Assembly: GCA_034509425.1 (NCBI GenBank)
Contig: JAVTVJ010000988.1
Span: 248,001-312,000, forward strand
From: Eopsaltria australis
Taxonomy: Eukaryota; Chordata; Aves; Passeriformes; Petroicidae
DNA: 64,000 nucleotides
Direction: 5' to 3'
Shown here: positions 24,380 through 38,266 of the stretch, piece after piece
How positions within the stretch are numbered: position 1 is the first letter of the stretch
Layout: each line of letters begins with the position of its first letter
Made by a program: the position numbers and the translations under genes
Notes under the pieces: model-generated
Databases searched by the model: none
Told to the model about the DNA's origin: nothing
What the model saw: only the letters and a program-made list of their open reading frames with translations

Positions 24380-27300
24380 AAGTGGGGAACACAACCATGG
24401 AGTTTGCTTGAGTCAGCTGATGTGAATTGCAAATCCATCTGATGGGGAAAGCAGAGTACAGCAAAACTAATCAGGAATGAGCAATCTGGAGCAGCCAGAC
24501 CTTGCAGGCCAGAACTGCTCCTGTTTGGAGCTCACTGCAGGCTGTGTCATGCCTGAGCACCACAGGGCCAGTCCATGCTCAGCTGAGGGGCTCTGCTCAC
24601 ATGTGCCAGAGGAGCGAGACAAAGTTCCCTTTACTCAGCCACAGAATGGCCCAGCAACACTTATTTCCAAGTCGGAACTCAAATGACCCATAGCCCTTGT
24701 GAAGGTTCCCCAAAGCAGGAGATTTAAGGAGCATAACTCAAAGGTTTCTGTCTGTTTCCCATATGAGGTGTGAGAAGGGTGGAAACCACATGTGAGTGTC
24801 CCAATCAGGCACATCTGTGTACACAGATTAAAGATTTAACATTACTGTGATGTAACGATTAAGTCTTAGTCACAGAAGCATAGGATATGTCTTATTGGCA
24901 TCCATTGCTGGTGTTCTGCCTTGAAAAGTCTCCAGAAAAACCAGGCTTGGGATTACTGTCTGCATTATTTCTCTTTAACCTGTCTCACAAAAGCTTGGTT
25001 TATGAATCAAAAGTTTGTTGCCTCTCCAGTGCCCTTCCCCTGCCCCTGTTTGACCCTTGAGAGGACAGGTAAATGTATCTTTTCCCAAATAGGCTAAGCT
25101 GTGGAACAGGGATTGGCATGTTTTCTCAAAGATATGGGACTAATATTTACACTGATGGTTGCAGAATGCAGCTGATATGATTTATGAGACTGTTCTGGAG
25201 GTGATGGAACAAAATTAAGAAACTTTCACTCATTGTCTCCACACAGCCTTTGTTTAGCAGTGCTGCTGGAAATAAAACGTGATAATTATATCTGATTAGG
25301 TGGCAGCAGGACAGGGTGTGCCTCTCTGCTTCCCTGTTTCTTCATGGTGAAAATCTCCAGTTTGGGCTGGAAAACTCCAAGGCAATCTTTCTCAGTATTC
25401 TACATAGCATTTGTAGCTCAGAGGCTGAATTTTCCTAGTTCTTTCTCTAAAGACAACTTGAGATTCATCCTTAAATATTCACTTTGATCTTTCTTCTTGG
25501 GGAAAAGATTCTGGTGGTCTCAAGGCTGTGATGTATCATGAAGAGTCAAGTCAGGTTGGGAAGCACAGTTACTAGGAAAATCAAGATGGTTATTGAAGGT
25601 AAAAATCAGGCAATTGCCAAGAGTTTCCCTCCATGAACTTTAGCAGTTTGATACTGGAATGTTTTCATGGGCAGCAGGATTTCTCAAAAAAACAAATCAG
25701 AAATCCTTTCTCCACTAAGAAACTGCAGAAAATTAGTAAAAGATTTTCATCCAGTCATAACAGGAAAGAACATTACTGGTAAAGAGCACACAGTACGTGC
25801 AAATATCAACACAATTAAGTGAGAATGTCACTTTTCAAAGACACAACAGAGATGAAGCTGCAGTGCTGAAGACAAAGGTGTTATTCTATAGTTTTAGCTA
25901 GGAAAATCTTTCAGTTTTGTTTTTACTAGAAACATAACACAGGAGGTTCAGTCTGAGCAAGGGTTTAGGAGGAGAGGGGAGAACTTAAGGTGTTTGCCCA
26001 CAATACATGTTCTGTCTTCTGAACATCAGGAATGGTTAAAATTATTTTCATGGATATCCATGGATAAAGCCTTAAACCCCATCACTTCTTACATGCACTT
26101 AGATCTGGGGAAAGAATATTGTAACTAGTTATCAAATAATGTAATGTTCTGTAGGGCGGAGCATCATCTTAGTAGGTGATTTTAGTCTTTCAAGGATTTT
26201 CTCTCCTTCCTATGAAGATCTTTGATTGTAGCATAACCTACTGATCGCTAGCAGTCTTCTGCAACTATTCATGTGTCTTGAAAAATAAAAATCTAATTTC
26301 ATTCTCCCCAGAGCTCAGATGTCTTGTTTTAATTTCTTCAGAACCAAGGAATAAATTATTGGGATGTTAGTTTAGTTGTCCTCCCACAGCTGTTCAAAAC
26401 CACAACAAACAAAAGGCCTGTAAATTCTGGTGTAAAGTTACACCAAGAGTGTTCAGCCATGAATTACTCTCACACTGCACTGACATGACATGAAGAAGCA
26501 CTGCAGACAGTCCATGCTGGAAAACTCACAGTGGAAGACTTTAACCAGACCAAACTTGTTTAAATAAGGCAGTGCTGGCTGGGGAACAGCTCAACAAAGA
26601 AGGAAGGCAAGCAGATTTTCTTTTTATATATTTATAGCATGTGCTATTTGATTTAATTCTGCACCTGGTGCAGAAGAAAGGAAGAAGAAAATAACATGCT
26701 ACAGGAGTAAAAAAATACTGTGTAATAAACAGACAAACAAATTGATCAAAATCATCTGTAACTTCTGTTAATAAACCCCTGCAAACTATTGCTTAATGCC
26801 AGATTATTTTGAAGCTAAATGAAAGACTGCTCACAGCTGCACATACTTCATTTCATAAATGCAGATTAAAGCAGATTCGAAAGCGTCATTATGAATTATG
26901 CATTATTTTAAAAGAATAAAGTGAATAACATAGTCAGCCTGTAGAAACCTGGAACAGGGACATTTTCAATTGGCTACACCACTCCCTAAAAAGAAGTTTC
27001 ATGGGGTTGAGAGAAGCTGTGTACGTGAGTGGGTTCAATTCCTGCCAGAGATGCAAGGAGGTGTGAGGATTATAATTTTTGTCAGAGTTTCTCAGGTGGC
27101 TCTGTGGCAGCACTGTCCTGCTAATTGCATTTTCACCCATGCCAAATGCCAGTCTTTTTCCTATGTAAGAATTTCTGAAATAGACACCCTTCAAATATAT
27201 ATCCTGCCAGTTTATACTCGTCCTCCTGTATTTGCTGCATTGAGTGGTTCAAGGACACCATTAATATTAACAACTGTGGGTGCTCTAAGCATTGTATCTT

Positions 27301-27552
27301 GCTATTCACATTTAATAAATATTTGTCATTCATGAAACTCAGAAATTCTTCATCTTCACTCAAGAAAATGTTCCTTTCCTACTTAAAAGAAACCAGGTTT
27401 TATTTAAGTAAAGACAATTGGATTGGGCCTTGTATATACATATATGTAAATATATGAGTGTGTGTGTGTGATTTTAAAATACCCATAATATATATTATTT
27501 AAAGACAACATACAATACACTAATTGTATATTTGTGTGATTGTGAAAGCTTT
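24380..27552. other. Unique noncoding DNA, no gene seen
   Basis: About 3.2 kb without a repeat family that I recognise. Frames of up to 121 codons (26970-27335, plus) overlap minus-strand frames and show no domain. A perfect 9+1+9 inverted repeat lies at 26657-26675 (separate entry). A small TATA/TG-rich simple tract lies at about 27430-27470. Confidence 0.55.
26657..26675. repeat. Perfect inverted repeat, 9-bp arms, 1-nt centre
   Basis: TTCTGCACCTGGTGCAGAA has arms TTCTGCACC and GGTGCAGAA around a single T. The centre makes an RNA hairpin unlikely, so a dimeric protein site is the more natural reading. It could also be coincidental. Confidence 0.7.
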
Positions 27553-27740
27553 CCATAGAAACATGGAATGGTTTAGGCTGGAAAAGACCTCTGGGTTCAT
27601 TGAGTCCAGCCACTAACCGAGCACTGCCATGCCCACCACTAAACCACATCCCCAAGGGTCAGATCTGCATGTTTTTGGAGCACTCCCAGGAATAATGACT
27701 CAAACACTCCCCTGGGAAGCCTGTTCCCATTTTCAGTGAA
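27553..27740 (-). mobile_element. CR1 3' fragment, minus orientation
   Basis: It opens with CATAGAAACATGGAATGGTT, the reversed CR1 3' end, and continues with GGCTGGAAAAGACCTCTGGG, AACCGAGCACTGCCATGCCC, ACCACATCCCCAAGGGTCAG and CCCTGGGAAGCCTGTTCCCA. About 190 bp remain before the match ends near 27740. It has the same arrangement as the first 190 bp of the copy at 2804-3652. Confidence 0.92.
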
Positions 27741-29334
27741 TATATGTTTATGTATATACTCGTGTGTTTAGGTACATTTACCTCTGTGTGTTTACATAAA
27801 ACATACATAATAATCCATACAGTGGCTGGCAAACTGGGGATAAGAGTTAGCCCTTGAGAGGATCTCCTGCCACCACATTCACACAATAAAACAGTTCAGC
27901 TGTTGTGAACAACCATTCCTGATGTAAAATTCTGAGCATGGTTTCCACTGCTTTTAAGATGCAAATCTACAGGCCTGTAGTCCAGGGAATGGAGACCCCA
28001 TCCCTGTGGCAAAAGCAGCTGTGCCACACTGTGCTCCAGGCATCTGAAAAAGCAACTACTACACAGTTATGCTCCAAAACAAGATCCTCCTTTTCTCATA
28101 CAGCCATTACTTTTTGAAAAAAATACCTCTTGAGGTAACTCCAGTAAGATTCTGCACCAACATACAACACACCCTATGTGCTGCTGTGATTTAGGGGACA
28201 AAAAAAAAAAAATCCAGTTTGTCTCTGATGCCATTGTGCATTAGTGATGATGTTCTCAGACCTTTCCTGTGAACTCTGAAATTGATGGTTCGTTGCATAA
28301 CTTGCCAGAGAATACAATATTTACGTACTTTTGTTCAATTATTGTCTGGAACCTGTACATCCAACACACCAAGGAGAAAGGTTCACTGTCTGAATACCTA
28401 AAAAGGCCATGCCCTGGAATAGTGCTCAGTAAGCTCAGAAAAGACACCTTTTCTAGACCTCTGTGAAGGACATTTAATCTTATCAGCCCTTCCTTTCCAA
28501 GATAAAGGGGTTTTCATGTATACAAAAGCCGTGCTGAGTGGTGTGACAGCCCAGCCATGTGTCGCCCACCTGGTGCAGCACTGGCAGCTCTCGGGGCCAA
28601 ATATGATGAGTTTTGAGAGGATAAAATTTCATAAATTCAGGGGGCAAGTTGGTGGATGTTGGAGTCTAGCAGGGTGTGTCAATGTAAATAAGTGAAACAC
28701 AAACAGCCTTTGAAAAAGTGGAAAATAAATTGTTGAATTCTTTGGGGTTTATTTTTTTTAGATCCCTCTGCTTCTCCTTCCACCGATTTTTTACCCTTTT
28801 AACATGCCAAGGCATCAATGCATATTTATTTCTAGGGAATAATGAATAAAGACTTCAGGATATGACTCTTCAAAATAAAGTAATCTTTTTATTCAAATAC
28901 GAAAAATCAGAAATCAGTGTCACTAGCTGCCTCAACACATAATATTTTTCATGTATACAAAGAAAAAGCTTTCCCTTAAATTTTAAAAGTTTAGTTTTAA
29001 CTGCTAATGCTTGGTGCTTTTTTTTCAGCCTTTTCTCCCTTTCTAAAAGAAACCACATGTTTAATGATCTCAGTAATAAATCATTAGTCAGTGGACCCTA
29101 CTCCTTCATCTCCAGCAACTCAGAAGGTGAAAGAATTCTACAATCACAATCATCTTTTGTAACTGAGCCCTTCCTGAACTCTTTGCGTGCAATCAACATG
29201 AGAATTTGCCTGTGATATACAAATTTATTTTAGCAACTTTCACCAGAGCAGATCTTTTTCTGATGTCATTCTCCTGAAAACTGTAGACAAATATTCTATT
29301 AAAAAGCGCAATTTAATAATTTGAAACTTGGCAG

Positions 29335-29335
<1 letters not shown>

Positions 29336-29371
<36 letters not shown>

Positions 29372-29390
29372 AGTAATAAATAATAATAAT
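29336..29390. repeat. (AAT)n trinucleotide microsatellite
   Basis: A run of AAT/TAA units, interrupted once by ACTAGT near 29369-29374, with a second short run after it. It is a likely polymorphic microsatellite. Confidence 0.95.
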
Positions 29391-32116
29391 GACAAATTAT
29401 CACCTTTTTCAATGTCATCATTTTAGCATCATCTGTAGTGCTGTTTGAACATTTTCAATCATCATAGGGAAAAATATAATCCCTGGCTGTTTTGGGAGCA
29501 CTTGTGTTTGTTTACTGTCATCTGCTGCCATCTGATTTTTTTTCACTCACTTATAAAAAGCAGTTCCCAGGAGTGCTTGGACAAACAGTCATTAATTTCT
29601 TCTGCTTTGAGAATTTTTACCCGTAAGTATTTTTGTTTGATAAGACTGGTATTTTTCCTCAAGTTCGATCTTGAGCAGGATACCGCAAGGATCTGCAGTA
29701 CCCACAAGTTCCCTCAGCAGGTGTACTAAAAGCAGAATTCAGCAGAAAAATTTTTTCCTTGATAAAAGTCTTTTTGCCTGTTGACGCAAAATCTGTCCCT
29801 ATGCTACCTGCCCACTCCAGACTCCTTCTTGCTCCATAAACTTTCCCATTGGCTGCCTCTTGGGACAAGGTGTTCAGGACTCAGGTTTTGAAGAACTTGG
29901 CTTCTGAAGGCCAAAGCGGCCTTAAAAAAATGTGACCCAGGACACACGGAGCAAATGTTCGTAAAATAGCTATTTAAGCCCTTGACTCAATGTCTGGAGG
30001 AAGTCTGCTTCTTTTTTTTTGCTTTCTCAGAAGCTAATGTTTTCCATAAAAAATGAACTCGCTACCTTCTTCCCCAAATGTTCCTAAAGTAAAGGAACCA
30101 AAGCCTCTGCTTTTGGAAGTCGCCAGTATTAAAGAAAACATTTAAGCATCTGTTTAAATGCCACTAAAGTAAGTGGAAAATAGAGACATGTCTTCATAAT
30201 TCAAGCCCAGAGTGACTCTCAAGACTGTCAGGCCCCTCTCCTAGGTCTCTTCTTTGTTCAAAAACTAATTAATAATTGGCAGGCCTAAATGGCCTCAGGC
30301 CTCTTTGCCTCAGGCCTGCTCAAATCACTCCAACTTTCTTCTTCTCACCTCTTTGCTTGTCTCTTTCTTGAATTTGGGTTGGGTGAGGCATCATCAGGCT
30401 TTGTCAGGCAGGAAACATATTAAATCCTTCCCCACCATGACCAAAGTCTCAAAATTGGTGACAGGTTCAGCTAACTTTGGCAGCTTAATATAAATCTTGA
30501 TTACCAGATGTGAACTGAAAACTTACAATATTGGCAATATGGCAAACTCTCCTTTAGTACTTGCCCTTCACAGCTCCGTGTAAGCAGTTCCTGAATCCTG
30601 CAGTGAGTCCAGGACCTGGGATAAAGGATTTCTGAGTTCTTAAGTTTCAATTCCCGTCCTCAAATACAAGTTCAAAACTGACACTGCTTATGCAGAGATG
30701 CTGTGATGCTTTTTAGCCCATTTCTCTACCAAAACCAGGTTATGTTGAGGCCTCTTTGGTTGGATGCCTGTTTAATTATTTAAAAACCCAATGCAATTAA
30801 TTTATTTGTCTATCTTAGTGCTGAGATATTGAGATTTAGACAGATAATTCCCTAAGTCTACTTAGATAATATTTTTTCCTCAAAATCTCCTAATTTATTT
30901 TATTTAAAAGCCCTCATTCTTTTTTCTTTTTTCATGGCATAAAGAAAATAGTTTGTCTTGACTATCTCTTGCAATCTTACAGGGTTTAAAAAATAATTGT
31001 TCTTGGCATTAATCAGGCACCAAAGATAAATATAGATGATTCCATCAGCTTTCACCTTATTATCTGTTATGGTTACCACAGGCCAAGAACCACATTGTTG
31101 TGGTTCAAATTCACCTACTTCAGTTACAACCTTGTTTACCTCAGAAGAACTACACCTGTCTGTCTATTCTTTCTTCAACAAAGTAAGAGGGAAGACAGCC
31201 AGACACCAAAATTCCATCAGAATCTCAACAGTTCTTCCATTAAAAAGAAAGAAAAAAAGAAAAATTTGGATTTTCACATGGCCCTTCTAGATCTAAAATG
31301 TCCAAAGAGAAAAATTTGTAATTACTTATTTAGATGGTGGACAGAACTGAGGACTTGTGTCAATTTTTTCTTGTGCCAATTTTACAAGCACATTATCTAA
31401 TTTCTCCTTTCTTTCCAATGGAATGCTTCATTACTTTGCAATAGTTTATTATATTCAATATATATAGAGCTAATAAAAGCAGACATTATTTTTTTTATCA
31501 TCCTACTTTCTTTTTCTTCCATGAAAGAGAACAGTTTCAGATGTTGGTCTTATCTACCTATTATATTAATTGGAATATTTTCAAGATTGCAATTGAATTT
31601 AAAAAAGAATAGCACATCTTTTGAAATGAAAGCCAGCCTGAAAAAGGCTTAATTCAAAAGGCAGAGCTAATTTAAAGCTCAAAGCAGAGGAAGGTAACCT
31701 ATTATTTTCAAATAAAATGGGAACAGACATGAAAAAATTTCTTTCGTGCTTCACATGAAGATAGAAAACCCTGAAAATCTTAACAAGCTTCTGTCTTTGT
31801 CAAGTTTCTAACTCAGATCTCAGATTTTTGAGCATCTGTCAGACTGAAACTCCAAACCCTGCCCTGCCTACTCAAATTATGGACTTCAGACCTACATGAA
31901 GCAGCCATATTGTGCCTCCTTCTCAGCATCAAGAAAATAGAGGCAGCAAAAGATGTCCGTAATAATTTTGTACTTTCTGAATAGGAGTAATTGAATAGGA
32001 GTAATTTAAACTCCCACTTTTCTTCCCCAGACTGGAGAATAACAGGCACTTTCTGCATTTTCCAAACATTATTTCAGTAGAAAATACAAAGTGAGTTGGG
32101 GTTTTATTGATCCCAT

Positions 32117-32142
32117 CCCCCCCCCCCCCCTTTTTTTTTTTT
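32117..32142. repeat. C14-T12 homopolymer junction
   Basis: Fourteen C are followed directly by twelve T. It is a pyrimidine-only stretch whose minus strand is A12G14. The exact lengths are uncertain because such junctions are error-prone in sequencing. Confidence 0.9.
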
Positions 32143-32762
32143 GGAGGTGGAGGGTGAGGGGGTTTGTTTTTGTAGATGTATGCTTGTTTGGTTTTGTTTA
32201 TTGGGGTTTTTTCCCCCAAAGAAAATAATTTTCTGGAGAGAAATTTGTGTCTTCTATCTTCAATATTCACGGCCTTTCCAGGAGAATGAAACAGCTTTTC
32301 CTCCTACTAATCCCAACATCTGGTGGAAACTGGAACCCAAACTTTGGTGATCAGTGCTTTTACCTTTCTTCAGGGCTGGAAAATTATAGTTTTGGAGGAT
32401 TCGGTTAGATGATTCAAAAGGTTTTTTTCAGTCCCTCAGTTCCTATATAAAAGCAACCCTATAAAGTTAGCAAAACGAATTGCTGTCTGGTGTAAATCAA
32501 ATAATCTGAAGTAGATTCATCAGTTTCTTCCCTGGATCCCAATTTCCTGCACTACCATGCTGTCCAGCTCCCTGATTGACAAGATTGCAGCTTAATTCAG
32601 GAGTAGAAGGCAACTGGCTAAATTGGCAGGATTTCAAATGCCTTCCCTGAGGTCCCAGTCCCCAGCTCTTGTCCTGTGCTTATGAGTGCCTGCAGGAAGG
32701 TTATCGCAGCTGGGGCAGATGGAGATTTATGCAGCCCACGCTTTTCCTCTGGGAGACTTCCT

Positions 32763-32831
32763 AAAAAAAAAAAAAATTGGAAAAACATGAACAAGCAATT
32801 CAGCTTCTAAAAAAAAAAAAAAAAAAAAAAA
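32763..32831. repeat. Two poly-A runs (A14 and A23)
   Basis: Homopolymers at 32763-32776 and 32809-32831 are separated by 32 bp of mixed sequence. No polyadenylation signal at the expected distance and no recognisable upstream transcript were seen. Confidence 0.9.
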
Positions 32832-33365
32832 GTAGGGCTGTAACATTTCTTCTGTTCCCAGGGAATCTGAGGAATAGCAAGCTCAAGAATCTTATATGTC
32901 ATGTATCCTCACCTGTTCTCTCTCCTATTTCAACAGCTGCTTGCAGTCATTGTAAGAGCATAATTATTACTTTGGGGATTTCAAGCCTGTGTGGAGAGCC
33001 TCTGCCTTAAAACAGGTATAAGACAAGCAGATTGTCTCCACAAAAAGAAAACTGTGAGAGGACAAAAAAACCCACAGCACCATGCAGCATCCTCAGGAGG
33101 TGAGGGAATTCTGCTTGTCCAAATTATTAATCTTTAAAAGCACCCCACCACTCTGAACTGAACAGTCAGTCCTCTTCGAATGCCTGAACTTTCTGTCCAG
33201 TTAAACATCGACACAGTATCTTAAATAATTAAGGGATGTGTTTTTTATCCCTGTACCTGTTCAGTTAACACCGAACCCAGGAGGAAGCCATTCATAACAC
33301 CATTCAAGTCTGTAGAAGTCCCAAGGAGGAAATCAGAAAACAAAGGAAAAAGGAAAGGAATAAAA

Positions 33366-33576
33366 AGGAAAGGAAAGGAAAGGAAAGGAAAGGGAAAGGA
33401 AAGGAAAGGAAAGGAAAGGAAAGGAAAGGAAAGGAAAGGAAAGGAAAGGAAAGGAAAGGAAAGGAAAGGAAAGGAAAGGAAAGGAAAGGAAAGGAAAGGA
33501 AAGGAAAGGAAAGGAAAGGAAAGGAAAGGAAAGGAAAGGAAAGGAAAGGAAAGGAAAGGAAAGGAAAGGAAAGGAA
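33366..33576. repeat. (GGAAA)n pentanucleotide satellite, about 42 units
   Basis: About 210 bp of almost perfect GGAAA units on the plus strand, with one extra G near 33392 that shifts the phase. Degenerate purine-rich text extends left to about 33343. The minus strand is open in all frames and translates as FLSFP repeats because the 15-nt cycle has no stop, so the 121- and 135-codon minus-strand frames are not genes. All-purine/all-pyrimidine DNA of this length is known to form triplexes and to be length-unstable. Confidence 0.98.
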
Positions 33577-33680
33577 CAACAACACCTTCCTCTCAAATCC
33601 ACCAAAGACAAAAACCAACCAACATAACAAAAAATCCTCCCCATAAAGCAAAGAAAAAATCCCAAACCAAAACCAAAAAC
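33577..33680. repeat. A/C-rich low-complexity tract beside the GGAAA repeat
   Basis: CAACAACACC, then A runs with CC or ACC steps (AACCAACCAAC, CCCAAACCAAAACC). It is of the same type as the tracts at 2054 and 39757, and it continues the one-strand bias of the neighbouring purine repeat. Confidence 0.75.
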
Positions 33681-36600
33681 TGAACTGGGCATCTTCAAGT
33701 AGGTATAACAATGCTTCTGGGCTTTATTTTAAGTATATAATAAAGTAAAGTATGCTTCAGAGAGGAAACCTTCAGAACCAGTCATTTAATGAAAATTAAA
33801 CAGAATAGGTAGGGGACATACACATATTCTAAAATTCAAGGTCTACTTCAGTGTGGCTAAAGGGCAGTTCATGGACACTGCACATAGGAAAGAAGTCAAG
33901 AGTGCAGTTTTAAATCTAGGGAAAGCCTTGTGTACTCACAACCTTGTTGACTTTTTCTAAATGTCATACCTAACTGGTCTAATGGAATATACTACCTTAC
34001 AAATTTTGTTCTGCCTCATATTTTTGCAGAGTCAGGGCCACAATAGTTGTACTACTAAATAAATGTTATTTGAACCAATTGTTTCACTTGTGCTCAAGGG
34101 AGAGCTCCATCTTTCCTCTCTAAAGAAGTAGAAAGTGTTTTGTGCAAACTGTCAATGCAAACACATCTCTGTTTGAGAGTAATCAGCAAATTCTTCTGCC
34201 TTGATTTTTTCTGTTTTTTCTCCAGCCAGTGTCTTTGGTTACAGTGAAGGGACATGACAAATCCTCAGTAGGGAAGTCCTGAAATTCAGCTGTTTCTGTC
34301 TAAGCAACACCACCAGTGCTAAGATAAGGGAGAGAAGTGCTGTGGATCACTGATGCTGCTCTTGTCAGATTTGCCAGTCTTCCACAGTGTAAATTCAGAC
34401 AAATAGGAAAAAAATATCAGCTTGCCCAATCTGGCTAATGAAATAGTGATGCTAGAGCAGAACTACAAAAATTACAGGAAAACCACAATGGACACAGATT
34501 CTCCATGATGAAGACTCCACAGTTTTTACATTGTTTAACTACAACAGAGCTGGGATGAAGGCAGAAGAAATGGTACAGATAAACACAGCAGAAGGCACTC
34601 AGCTGTCTCCCTGTCACAGCTGAGGTCACAGGCTCAGGAGAAGTGGCAGGAGCAGCAGGTGCCCCTGAAATCCTCCTGGCACTCTGCCATTGTCACATGT
34701 TGGCTGGGTCACTCCGCGTGAATCAACAAAACCCCTCTCCCTGTTCCAGCAAAATACCCTGCACCAGCCACTGAAGGGTTCCCTTTGGAGGCTTGGAGCA
34801 CTTGACCTCAGGCACAGAGAGGATAACTGCAGTATTCCCAGTGATTCCATGAGCTTTGAATCAGCTCCATATAAACTGTGGGAACAAAATGTCACCCAAT
34901 GGCCTGCCTGGGAATCAACTCTCCCAGGCACTGTGGTTGTCACTGACCTTCACAGGGGCAAACTGCAAACTCAGTTTTCATGCATCTGTTTTCAGTTGAT
35001 CTGTTTTCAGTCAATTCCCTTCTCTTGAGGGCGAAACCGCCTGAGAAATAATAAAGTCAAAACACCAGGGGAAAGGGATTTCTGCAGGAATCACATGTAT
35101 GAAAAATTGTGTCCATGAAACTGTGTGGAAAAAAAAAGGAAAAAAGTGCATTCTGATGCTAGTGGGGAGAGTAGACAACTGGAATGGGTCTCTGTTCTGA
35201 GTTTGCAAGTTGCCAATGAAGAAATGTGACAGAGAACTTCACCTGCCTGCTTTTTCTCCCTATATGTGCAATCAGATCATATCTGAATTGTTGGAAGCAG
35301 AAACCTGGAAAGAAGATGGGCTTCATGCAAAGAGGAAATCACCTGGGAAAAGCCAGGACCAAAATAATAGGAATACACACTCTACTGCCTGGGGCACAGC
35401 TTCTTGTGTCGACATGTCGAGAGCAGGTTGACTTCTACCTTTGTCTGGTAGATTCATGTGCAAATTGAAGTTTGTAGTTCATTGGATCAGGTTTTGTTGC
35501 TGTTTTATTTGCATGCTTTACTCTAAATCCTCTCCTAATAGAATGGGGTAAGAAAGAAAAAAAATATATAAAAATTGTTATAAGCAGTAATAATTATTAA
35601 GGAAAATGAGGCAGAATCAAGATAATGCTAGCTCTCAGAAAAAGAATTGTTTCTGATAAAGGAAGAGCTCTGTATATGATTTATAAATGTCAGTGAAAAT
35701 ATTCTGTTTATTTTAAAATATTTCATGCTGTAAGAATATTATTATGTATATTTATTTTTTATATAATGATTCTCAGAGAGCACCCTGTAGTTTATTTGCC
35801 AATAACATGCAATAGCTTTTACAGGCAGATATTAAAAAAGGGGTTTTGGACTCTTTGATAACTCAAATGCTGAATGAAGAATTAAAGATTTTAATCAATG
35901 TCTTTCATCCCATTTCACCAGGCAGCCCAGCCAGAGGATCTAAAATAACCACTGTTTCCCTGCATAAATGTCTTTATATAGAAAGGGGCCTCTACCTATA
36001 CTAAGTAATATTTCAGTCTAATCATTTTTATTGCCTTCTTTCTAGCTGTTTATTCCCTGGGTTCACATGTTGATCCTCCCTTATTGAAATTATATCAAGT
36101 TGCTTTTGAAACAAGTGTCATGTCATAGCAAGTATATTACTTATTTCAATCACAAAATATGAGAAAGAGGACAAAAAGTTACTAAACACAAAAAGTTTCC
36201 TTTCATGTATATTGTCAGCAACATATTGGGTTATTTACAAGTTTTATATTTTAAAAATATCTCTGAAGTAAATTCAGTGTCTTTTACAGAATCATGCACT
36301 GGACCAGTTCTGCTCTCAATTGGATCAACACAATCCTCTAGAAGTCAGTGTCATTACAGCATTGTAAAGGTGGGATGGGATCTGGTGTGTTCCTTCTTAC
36401 TCCTTTTGGCTGAACTATTCTATTACATATATTTTCTTTTTCTTTCCTTCTTTTTTTTCTTTTTAAAACTCAGTTTCAACTTTTTTTTTTTTTTTCCCCA
36501 GCTTTTTGCCCCAGGCTTAAGTTCAGTTTGGACAGTCTGAACTGAGAAAAAAAAAGCAAAACAAATGCTGTTGTTTCCTTTTGAAAGTTATTCAGGCACC

Positions 36601-38266
36601 AGGGGCTAGGTCTTGATTAATGCTCTCTTTTGAAGCCATTGTTATCTAAGATCTTATACAATTTGTTTTGGAATTTTCATTGTTTTCAGAAGTCATGTTG
36701 AAAACTTAATGAAGTTAACACAAAGGACTACTGTAATGAGGTAATGAGATAAGTCCATACCAACAAAAGGGACAAAAATTAATTATTTCATATGCTGCCA
36801 GTGAGCATCAGTGTTAAGGGAATGTATGAACAGTGAAAGTCTGATTCAGTTGCCCAAACAGATGCATCCAGCAACATTTGGGATACCCTAGGATTTCTCA
36901 CATGGCATTCATATGCAAATCCAGAAATCCTTGCTTTCTTGGGGTATCATATCTGACAAGACTCTGCAAATTCTGCAGTGTCTGAAATGACATGGGAGTT
37001 TTGTTGAGCCGATTGAATCAAGACCTGTCTGTGTATTCCATCACTTGTCATCACCAGAAAAAAAAAATCAGCTTTACACTTTGTTGATGAGGGACACACC
37101 CTTTAAATGCTTCAAACATAATCTGGAAAATGCTCTATATGAAGTCTGCAAAGCATGAAGATGAAAACAGTGAAGTCCCCACATCTTTATGACACATACT
37201 TTGTTCTATTGACTGTCCAGTTATAGTACATTCCCCTGGAGACAAATACAGCTACGTTGTGGAACCTTAGAGAACCAGGTAAAAGCCAGAAGTCCAAATA
37301 AACTGCTGCATAGATACAGCCGCTGTGACATTTGCAAAGTTGTACCTGTTTCACGTCATAGTGAATTGATTGGTAAGTGAATTAATCTGGGCTTTAATAC
37401 AATACTGAATATAGGCATCCAACAGGATTTTGTTTCCATCAACATGAGCAAGATTAGAGCAGAGTATCATAAACTGCTGTCCAACCATATATAGCATGGA
37501 ATATTTATCAATTAAAGTGAGACACTGAACAATTCAGTTTATGCCACGAAACATACTTTTTTGTGGAAGGATCATCTAACTTTTATTTTACCCTTGCTGT
37601 AGCATTTGTTATGGGTATTAGGAGTTCATTTTACTCTGCTTTTTCAGAATGAGCTTCCAAGTGATCTGTTCCCATTTAGTGTATGAGAAAGCCTTTTTTG
37701 AGACAGTGTTTGCAGTACACAGACAAAACAGTGTCTGCCTTGCAGTTGTCACTAATTTAAAGTCTTCATCCGTTTGGATTGCTGGTCTGTTATGTTTAGT
37801 AAACTTTGCCATCTTGTCCAAGTCACTGTGACAAGCACCACTTCTTTTTCACTTATTTTTTCTTTTCCTTCTCCAAACCACCCTTTTTCCCTCACTAGGA
37901 CAAACCCCCAGACCTCCAGCTCTGCTCTGGTAGTTTTTGACACTGTGCCCTGACACTGTGCCCTGATGTGGAGTGATGGATTGTGCTGCCAAACCATCAC
38001 CAGTGACGTTCAGCACGTCTTTGGAGGGGTCACTTCAGGACAGGCCAGAAATCTGGCTGTAAGCTCCTTTCTATAGATGGTTTATTTTAATCGTGACGTT
38101 ACTAAAATCTAGATCTCTCTGTGAATGTTTATGATTATAGTGACCTCTAGGGGTTTGCTTTCTATCACAGAGTCTTTAACTTTGGCTACAGGATTGCAAG
38201 GCCAGTTCCCTGCTCAGTTTTCCCAGTGATGCCGCATTTTTGCACATTGCAATTTCTTTAAAAATT

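Larger units (their letters stand above)
27741..33342. other. Unique AT-rich noncoding DNA with simple repeats, no gene seen
   Basis: No exon or RNA gene is supported. Frames up to about 113 codons (31929-32270, minus) run through the poly-C/poly-T junction and are artefacts. The stretch holds an AAT repeat (29336-29390), poly-A runs (32763-32776 and 32809-32831), and a 14-bp duplicated GAATAGGAGTAATT (31979-32006). Confidence 0.55.

Noticed and set aside
32372..32440. Short text resembling a sense CR1 3' end (GGTTAGATGATTCAAAAGG)
   Set aside because: Only about 25 bp fit and there is no terminal repeat, so it cannot be told from chance.
33304..33711. 121- and 135-codon minus-strand frames with FLSFP repeats, membrane-like
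   Set aside because: They are the direct translation of a GGAAA pentamer array, which has no stop in any minus-strand frame.
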